A DNA stretch of 64,000 nucleotides from RGIG3701 sp030530205 (lineage in GTDB: Bacteria > Planctomycetota > Planctomycetia > Pirellulales > Thermoguttaceae), in contig JAUMVK010000007.1 of assembly GCA_030530205.1 (NCBI GenBank), forward strand, positions 1-64,000, read 5' to 3'. Below are positions 60,469-64,000 of this stretch, in pieces; the stretch's first letter is position 1, and the number at the start of each line of letters is the position of its first letter. The position numbers and the translations under genes were made by a program. The notes beneath the pieces are model-generated. The model did no database searches and was not told where the DNA came from. It saw only the letters and a program-made list of their open reading frames with translations.

Positions 60469-61620
60469 ATGGACGTTCACCCGATTTTCGACGCGATTCA
60501 AAACGGCACCGAAGAAACCGTCCGCGAAATGCTGGCGGCCGGAGTGGATCTGAACCTCCATGACGATTCGGGAGATACGATGCTTTTCTGTGCTGCGCTT
60601 GCCGGGAGACCGGAAATGATTCGGATCCTGCTGGAAGCTGGCGCGGACCCGAACGCGGGACCTGAGGACGAATACAGGACCAACGTTTTGCCGCTGCACG
60701 CCGCCGCACTTTCGGGAAACTGCGAGATAATTCGCCTTTTGCTCGCTGCCGGCGCTGACGTAAATCGGAAAGATTTTCTCGGCGGCACACCATTGTTTCT
60801 CACGACCTGGTACGGTCAATTCGAGGCGGCTCAGCTGCTTTTGGAAGCCGGCGCGGAGGAACTTCCCTTTAACGACGCGGCTGAGCATGGTTTTTTGCCG
60901 ATCCTTGAATTGTTCCTTCGGCACGAATCCGTCACGGAGGAGGTTTGGGAAACGTTCGGCTTTTCAGCCCTGCACAAAATGGTGATCAGGAACCAGCCAA
61001 GTCAGACGGAGCGGCTCGTCAGGGAAGAATTGGCCGCGCGCGACCGCTGGGGATACACGCCTTTGCACTGGGCCGCCGGGCTAGGCAGAATGGAATGTTT
61101 GAATCTTTTCTGGGAGGCCGGAGTGGATTTTGAAGCGGGAGGCCCGCGGGAATTTCGGGCGTTAAATCTGGCCGTCCAGAACATACAACGGGAAGCCGTG
61201 CGCTTCCTGATCGATGCCGGGGCCGAGCTGGATTTTGAGCCGTCGCCGATTTCCGGAGCCATCGTCGCCGGCGATTTGACGATTCTCAAGGCCCTGCTCT
61301 ACGCGGGAGCCGACCCGAATTTCCGGCTGGAAAAGAATCATCAGCCGCCCCTGACCATCGCGGCCGAAGAAAATGATCTGGATGCCGCAAAACTCCTGAT
61401 CCAGTACGGCGCGGACGTGAACCCGAAAACGCCCATGAACCTGACGCCGTTCTTTGAAGCGGTTTGCACCTCCAGCCCGAAAATGGCCAAACTCCTGCTG
61501 GAATCGGGGCTGGATCCGAACACGACCGACGAAGACGGTCAAACGCTTCTGGAAACGGCCATGAAATTCATTAATACGGAAGAAATCGTTCAAATGCTGA
61601 AAGACGCTGGAGCGAAATAG
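60469..61620 (+). CDS. Ankyrin repeat protein
   Basis: A 383-residue protein made almost entirely of ankyrin repeats. Examples are DTMLFCAALAGRPEMIRILL then EAGADPN, PLHAAALSGNCEIIRLLLAA then GADVN, and PLTIAAEENDLDAAKLLIQY then GADVN. About ten repeats can be counted. No signal peptide or membrane segment is present when started at 60469, the first ATG after the consensus promoter; the upstream open frame lies across the promoter. Likely a protein-protein interaction scaffold in the cytosol. Partners unknown. Confidence 0.88.
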   Translation: MDVHPIFDAIQNGTEETVREMLAAGVDLNLHDDSGDTMLFCAALAGRPEMIRILLEAGADPNAGPEDEYRTNVLPLHAAALSGNCEIIRLLLAAGADVNRKDFLGGTPLFLTTWYGQFEAAQLLLEAGAEELPFNDAAEHGFLPILELFLRHESVTEEVWETFGFSALHKMVIRNQPSQTERLVREELAARDRWGYTPLHWAAGLGRMECLNLFWEAGVDFEAGGPREFRALNLAVQNIQREAVRFLIDAGAELDFEPSPISGAIVAGDLTILKALLYAGADPNFRLEKNHQPPLTIAAEENDLDAAKLLIQYGADVNPKTPMNLTPFFEAVCTSSPKMAKLLLESGLDPNTTDEDGQTLLETAMKFINTEEIVQMLKDAGAK

Positions 61621-61703
61621 GTCCAACGTCCGCAAAATTTTAACCGGCGCGTAATTTCGGCCTCCGGCCTTCATTACCGCCTGACATTTACGTTTTAAGA
61701 ACC

Positions 61704-64000
61704 ATGAAAAAATCCCTCCTTTCTCTTTTGTTCCTCCTTCTGACCGGGTCGTTTCTCCACGCAGGAACGGACTTTTTCCGGGATGGAAAAACCGACTGGT
61801 CCGTGCGTCCGCTCCAGCCGGAAGACGTGACGATCCAGAATGCCGTCAAGGAATTCCAGCGCGCGCTGAAGCTCATTTCCGGCGCAGATTTTCCGATTGC
61901 CGAGGACTCGAAAACTGCGGGCCAGAACCAGATCGTCATCGGCGTTTCTCCCCAGCTGGCGCAAACGCCGGACCTCATTCGGATCGAAACCCGGAACGGA
62001 AATCTCTTCCTGACGGGCGGCTCGCCGCGCAGCGCACTCTACGCCGTGTACGAATTCCTGCGGGATGAACTGGGCGCGCGGTGGCTCTGGCCCGGCGAGG
62101 ACGGCGAGTTTCTGCCGAAACGCACCGCGTGGAGCCTCCCGGAAATTCACCGCTCGTTCGAGCCGCCGATCCGTTACCGCGGCTTCCACATGTGCGGGGA
62201 CTGGTACCGCGTGGATGATTTTCACCTCTGGATGAGCCGGAATCTGCTGAACAGTCACCGCCACGGAAACCACCGTTTCCCGGATCGGGAGCGCGGTTTT
62301 TACCGGATCTACTCCAACCATAATGTATTCCCGCCGAAGGAAAATTTCGAGACTCACCCGGAATACTACGCACTGCGCAACGGGCGGCGGCTCAAGTGCC
62401 AGGTCTGCCTGAGCAGTCACGAGTGCGTGGTCGCCACGGCCGACAAACTGACGGAGGAGTTGAAAAAGTGCCCCGATGTGGACGTTCTGAGCCTCTTTTT
62501 GCCGGACAATCAGGAGTACTGCCAGTGCGAGGAGTGCGCGAAAAAGTCGGTTTCGACCGCTTTTTTCGACTTTTTCAATGAACTGACCGACATTTTGAAG
62601 GAACGCTTCCCGAATTTACGCTTTGCGACGCTCGCGTATCAGGGGTACTTGCAGGTCCCCGACCACCCGGTGCGGAACGCCGAGTTCATCGAAGTGGCGA
62701 CGCACGGCCGGTGCAACGTCCACCTTTACGGCGACGCGGAGTGCGAGCGGAACGCCTCCCAGCTGGCCCTCCTGAAAAGCTGGAAGGAAACCGGCACGCC
62801 GATCGGGAATTACGCGTACGAGTACGACATTTTCTCGCACACGCATCTCTTTCTCCCCTTTTTCAGCGTTCTGGCCGACGTCGTAAAAATGAACCACGAG
62901 ATCGGTTCCGTCGTTTGCCTTCCGGAAGTCAGTCTTTCCCCGCGAAACGGCCCGGAGGAAAAAGTGGGGACCTACGCGAATCGCGTCTCCCAGTACGTCA
63001 TGGGGCGGCTGATGGTCGATCCGACGCTCGACTGGCACGACGTTCTGCGCGACTACTGCGACCGCGCGTTCGGCCCCGCCTCGCAGTCCGTTTACGAATA
63101 TTTTCTGGCGCTCGACGCACAGTGGAACGAGCTGAAACTTCACCGCGGGATCCTCGGCTCACCGGTCGGCTTCGCGGAGGAGTTTCTCACGCCGGGAGCT
63201 TTGAAAAAGGCCGAAAAGTTTCTGAACGCGGCGCAGGATCAGCTAGCCGGAGCGACGGATCTTCCCCCGGCGGAAAAAGAGCGCTTCCTGAAAAACGTTC
63301 AGCGCGAAATGGTCCTCCTCGGCCAGTGGAAGGCGTTCCTCACGGACGAGGACCGCGCGGAGGCCGCCCTGACGGAAACCCCGGCCGAAAACCAGAAATT
63401 CAGCTGGACCCCCGACGGGATCACCGTCCAGAACCTGGAACTTCCCGCGGAGCTGGCCCTCACGACTGGTCAGGGGGGCGAAAAGTGGTTTTTCCGCGTC
63501 GAACCGGACGGCACAAAATCCCAGTGGCGCGTGAGCGCGCTGGGCGTGCGCGAGACGTGGGACCCAACCCCGGGCTGGGACTTCCGGAAAGACGGAAATT
63601 CCTGCAAAATGCAGATCCCGTTCGCGTCTCTGGCGCTTGAAAACCCGGTGACTCCCGGAACGCTCTGGCAGTTCAAACTCACCGAGGCGGGAAGATCCAC
63701 GCCGGCCAACGCGCCCTGGGCGGGTTTTTCCTTCTCACGGGCCGCGCAAACCGGCCGGGAACTGGCGTACTGGACCGGGACGTTCGAGCGGGACGAACCG
63801 ACGCTGAAGCGTTTTTCCTCCTCCATGCGTGACTGCGGCTGGGACGTGCGCGTCGCCAAAACCGGCGAGGAATTCCTGAAACTCGACCCGGAGGTTTACT
63901 GGCTGCGCAATCCGTCCGCCGCGCAGAAACTCCCGCCCGAGTGCTGGGAGAAAGTCCGCCGGGACGTGGAGGAAAACGGAAAACTCCTCGTCATCATCTC
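61704..64000 (+). CDS. Secreted DUF4838-domain protein, 3' end beyond the window
   Basis: A partial gene of at least 765 codons that continues past base 64000. A signal peptide (MKKSLLSLLFLLLTGSFLHA) is followed by an N-terminal hexosaminidase-like alpha/beta domain (about 20-125). The DUF4838 core (about 150-480) includes FETHPEYYALRNGRRLKCQV, LSLFLPDNQEYCQCEECAKK and WHDVLRDYCDRAFGPA. A beta-sandwich domain (about 560-700), possibly carbohydrate-binding, follows, and then the start of another domain. DUF4838 proteins are exported, GH20-related in layout and frequent in polysaccharide-degrading Planctomycetes and Lentisphaerae. Enzymatic activity is not established from the sequence. Confidence 0.82.
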   Translation, partial: MKKSLLSLLFLLLTGSFLHAGTDFFRDGKTDWSVRPLQPEDVTIQNAVKEFQRALKLISGADFPIAEDSKTAGQNQIVIGVSPQLAQTPDLIRIETRNGNLFLTGGSPRSALYAVYEFLRDELGARWLWPGEDGEFLPKRTAWSLPEIHRSFEPPIRYRGFHMCGDWYRVDDFHLWMSRNLLNSHRHGNHRFPDRERGFYRIYSNHNVFPPKENFETHPEYYALRNGRRLKCQVCLSSHECVVATADKLTEELKKCPDVDVLSLFLPDNQEYCQCEECAKKSVSTAFFDFFNELTDILKERFPNLRFATLAYQGYLQVPDHPVRNAEFIEVATHGRCNVHLYGDAECERNASQLALLKSWKETGTPIGNYAYEYDIFSHTHLFLPFFSVLADVVKMNHEIGSVVCLPEVSLSPRNGPEEKVGTYANRVSQYVMGRLMVDPTLDWHDVLRDYCDRAFGPASQSVYEYFLALDAQWNELKLHRGILGSPVGFAEEFLTPGALKKAEKFLNAAQDQLAGATDLPPAEKERFLKNVQREMVLLGQWKAFLTDEDRAEAALTETPAENQKFSWTPDGITVQNLELPAELALTTGQGGEKWFFRVEPDGTKSQWRVSALGVRETWDPTPGWDFRKDGNSCKMQIPFASLALENPVTPGTLWQFKLTEAGRSTPANAPWAGFSFSRAAQTGRELAYWTGTFERDEPTLKRFSSSMRDCGWDVRVAKTGEEFLKLDPEVYWLRNPSAAQKLPPECWEKVRRDVEENGKLLVII

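Overview
The window is a bacterial chromosome segment, most likely from an anaerobic, gut- or rumen-type member of the Planctomycetota (Pirellulales/Thermoguttaceae-like), probably assembled from metagenomic data because there is a 100-N scaffold gap at 12080-12179. The taxonomic reading rests on several things together: three tandem short prepilins with a G/xxxxEW motif beside a CpaB gene, a very long Omp85/BamA, a DUF11 lipoprotein-like protein, an Lgt carrying a PDZ domain, secreted FAD-dependent oxidoreductases, a DUF4838 protein, a xylose-isomerase-like epimerase and an acetyl-xylan-esterase-like hydrolase. This is an inference from gene content, not from a marker phylogeny.

Layout. 1-6750: typA, a partial Flp/Tad pilus locus (three prepilins, prepilin peptidase, cpaB) and pepF. 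7020-13003: a tRNA-Glu(TTC) gene carrying a roughly 5.8-kb integrative element bounded by 99-bp direct repeats; it encodes a tyrosine integrase, a ParB-like protein, a small possible replication protein next to an array of 11-bp repeats, an excisionase-like HTH protein and a RusA resolvase, and it contains the gap inside a modular repeat. 13050-14000: small orphan transcription units, including a candidate type I toxin/antisense RNA pair. 14027-17937 and 21436-24853: secreted proteins probably acting on carbohydrates and related ligands, separated by an ApaLI-like restriction-modification pair and a GltS-like permease. 25569-34715: TPR protein, rpsT, coaD, BamA and a DUF11 protein (envelope biogenesis). 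34717-39835: a minus-strand run panC / FAD oxidoreductase / metallophosphoesterase / lgt / FliJ-like. 40149-47000: a large autotransporter, a MATE exporter, folK and a DUF4340 protein. 47235-53912: secreted beta-helix protein, FemAB-like, coaX, uracil-DNA glycosylase, phenylacetate-CoA ligase. 54157-60237: ftsY, nusB, ribH, rho, serA. 60469-64000: an ankyrin protein and a DUF4838 protein that runs off the window.

Cofactor genes are scattered but linked in pathway: panC, coaX and coaD all serve pantothenate/CoA synthesis; folK and ribH serve folate and riboflavin. Envelope genes (BamA, Lgt, autotransporter, Tad components) indicate a diderm cell. Intergenic space is unusually rich in inverted repeats: a dispersed short palindrome built on ACGACGCT-GGA-AGCGTCGT followed by CCCCGTA, seen at least nine times, and four 118-134 bp elements made of long terminal inverted repeats around unpaired centres.

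The observations most worth pursuing are: (i) the tRNA-Glu element, whose integrase reading frame runs through the attachment core so that its C-terminus should differ between integrated and excised forms; (ii) the seven-copy 11-bp array and neighbouring short promoter-terminator RNA in that element; (iii) the 13.8-14.0 kb locus in which a 35-codon ORF with a sequestered Shine-Dalgarno is fully covered by an antisense transcript with its own promoter and terminator; and (iv) the repeat families. All are sequence-based predictions.
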